Source: Pseudomonadota bacterium (GTDB lineage Bacteria; Myxococcota_A; UBA9042; GCA-2863065). From it: a DNA stretch of 39,292 nt. The stretch spans positions 1-39,292 of the forward strand of contig SXOX01000205.1 of assembly GCA_005776585.1 (NCBI GenBank). Direction: 5' to 3'. Below the pieces are notes generated by a model. It was not told the origin of the DNA. It was given only the letters and a program-made list of their open reading frames with translations, and ran no database searches. Made by a program: the position numbers and the translations under genes. The first letter of the stretch is position 1. Every line of letters starts with the position of its first letter. Positions 38,858 through 39,292 of this stretch are shown one piece after another.

Positions 38858-39292
38858 ATGATCTCGATCGATGCGAATTTGTTGCTGTACGCGTTCAGCT
38901 CGAGGGCGCCCGAGCACTCGGAATCCCTCGCGTTCCTGCACTCGTTGGCTGCGCGAGACGACGTCGCCTTGAGCGAGTTCGTGCTGACCGAGTTCTACTT
39001 GCACCTCCGGAACCCCGCGGTGCTAGAGCGCCCACTGTCGGCGTCTGCCGCAGCGGACGTCGTCCGAAGCTTTCGCTGCCACCCCATCTGGCAGATCGTT
39101 GGTTTTCCGCCGACCAGCCGGGCGTTGCACGACGAGCTCTGGTCCCGTGCTGCGGACTCCGGCTTTGCTCGTCGTCGCATCTACGCCGTGCGGACGGCCC
39201 TCGCTCTGCAGGCGTTCGGTGTTCGCGACTTCGCGACCGCCACTGTCCACGACTTCAGTGGACTCGGGTTTCGAAGGGTCTGGAATCCGCTG
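38858..39292 (+). CDS. VapC-like PIN-domain toxin (3' end beyond window)
   Basis: 145 codons read to the window edge without a stop; the ending FRRVWNPL suggests the stop is just outside. The N-terminus MISIDANLLLYAF is typical of PIN-domain ribonuclease toxins. Acidic residues expected for Mg-dependent cleavage: Asp5, Glu45 (VLTEFY) and Asp132 (VHDF) are present. The segment RRRIYAVRTAL has Ala110 where this subfamily usually has Asp in RIYDxRTAL, from memory of the family. If so, catalysis may be reduced or lost. ATG 38858 overlaps the frame-corrected antitoxin stop by ATGA. Confidence 0.8.
   Translation, partial: MISIDANLLLYAFSSRAPEHSESLAFLHSLAARDDVALSEFVLTEFYLHLRNPAVLERPLSASAAADVVRSFRCHPIWQIVGFPPTSRALHDELWSRAADSGFARRRIYAVRTALALQAFGVRDFATATVHDFSGLGFRRVWNPL

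Overview
This is a roughly 39 kb, high-GC, gene-dense stretch of bacterial chromosome. The content suggests a Myxococcota / former deltaproteobacterial lineage: several large secreted lipoproteins with Asp/Pro/Thr-rich linkers and cysteine-rich repeats, a Ser/Thr protein kinase, HslVU, a VWA protein with a zinc-finger tail, and many ATGA/GTGA start-stop overlaps. No rRNA, tRNA, CRISPR array, integrase or transposase gene was seen. The lineage is inferred from gene style only.

Layout. 1-5.9 kb: a structured non-coding segment, a VWA membrane protein (minus), a fused ZIP-like/SO_0444-type metal permease, an RlmI-type rRNA methyltransferase, and a convergent GNAT acetyltransferase. 6-16.4 kb: surface proteins, namely a 1715-residue lipoprotein with slime-mould-type Cys repeats and two copies of a CBM9/DOMON-like domain, an E2-type acyltransferase, a phospholipase C/acid-phosphatase-like lipoprotein, and a Cys-rich lipoprotein with a somatomedin-B-like module. 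16.6-21.5 kb: a five-gene operon hslV-hslU-argD-hypothetical-UPF0158. 21.4-24.3 kb (minus): a zinc-ribbon membrane protein, coaE, and a PilB/GspE-like protein that has lost key ATPase residues. 24.4-29.2 kb (minus): a tightly coupled operon of kinase-cyclase-like fusion, PIG-O-like membrane phosphoesterase and lipoprotein. 29.2-34.4 kb (minus): a SnoaL-like protein, an atypical SDR with a Cys knuckle, an ASH/PKD lipoprotein, and a Uma2-family protein with a repeat coiled coil. 34.5-37.6 kb: two overlapping PYROXD2/CrtI-like FAD oxidoreductases. 37.8-39.3 kb: a DUF3592-like protein, a 182-bp inverted-repeat structured element, and a VapBC-like toxin-antitoxin pair whose antitoxin looks frameshifted and whose PIN toxin appears to lack one catalytic Asp and runs to the window edge.

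Regulation visible in the sequence. Many single genes carry a -10-like TANNNT (or a weaker hexamer) 6-9 nt before the start codon, often with a TTGNCN-like -35 17 nt further upstream, which suggests leaderless transcripts. hslV and the large lipoproteins instead have leaders with Shine-Dalgarno sites. Inside operons the genes are coupled by 4-bp overlaps.

Most interesting items: the kinase/PIG-O-like/lipoprotein operon, the structured inverted-repeat element at 38310-38491, the metal permease fusion, the somatomedin-B-like module, the in-frame 15-bp minisatellite at the start of coaE, and the apparently leaderless promoters. All functional statements are homology by eye; no database search was run.
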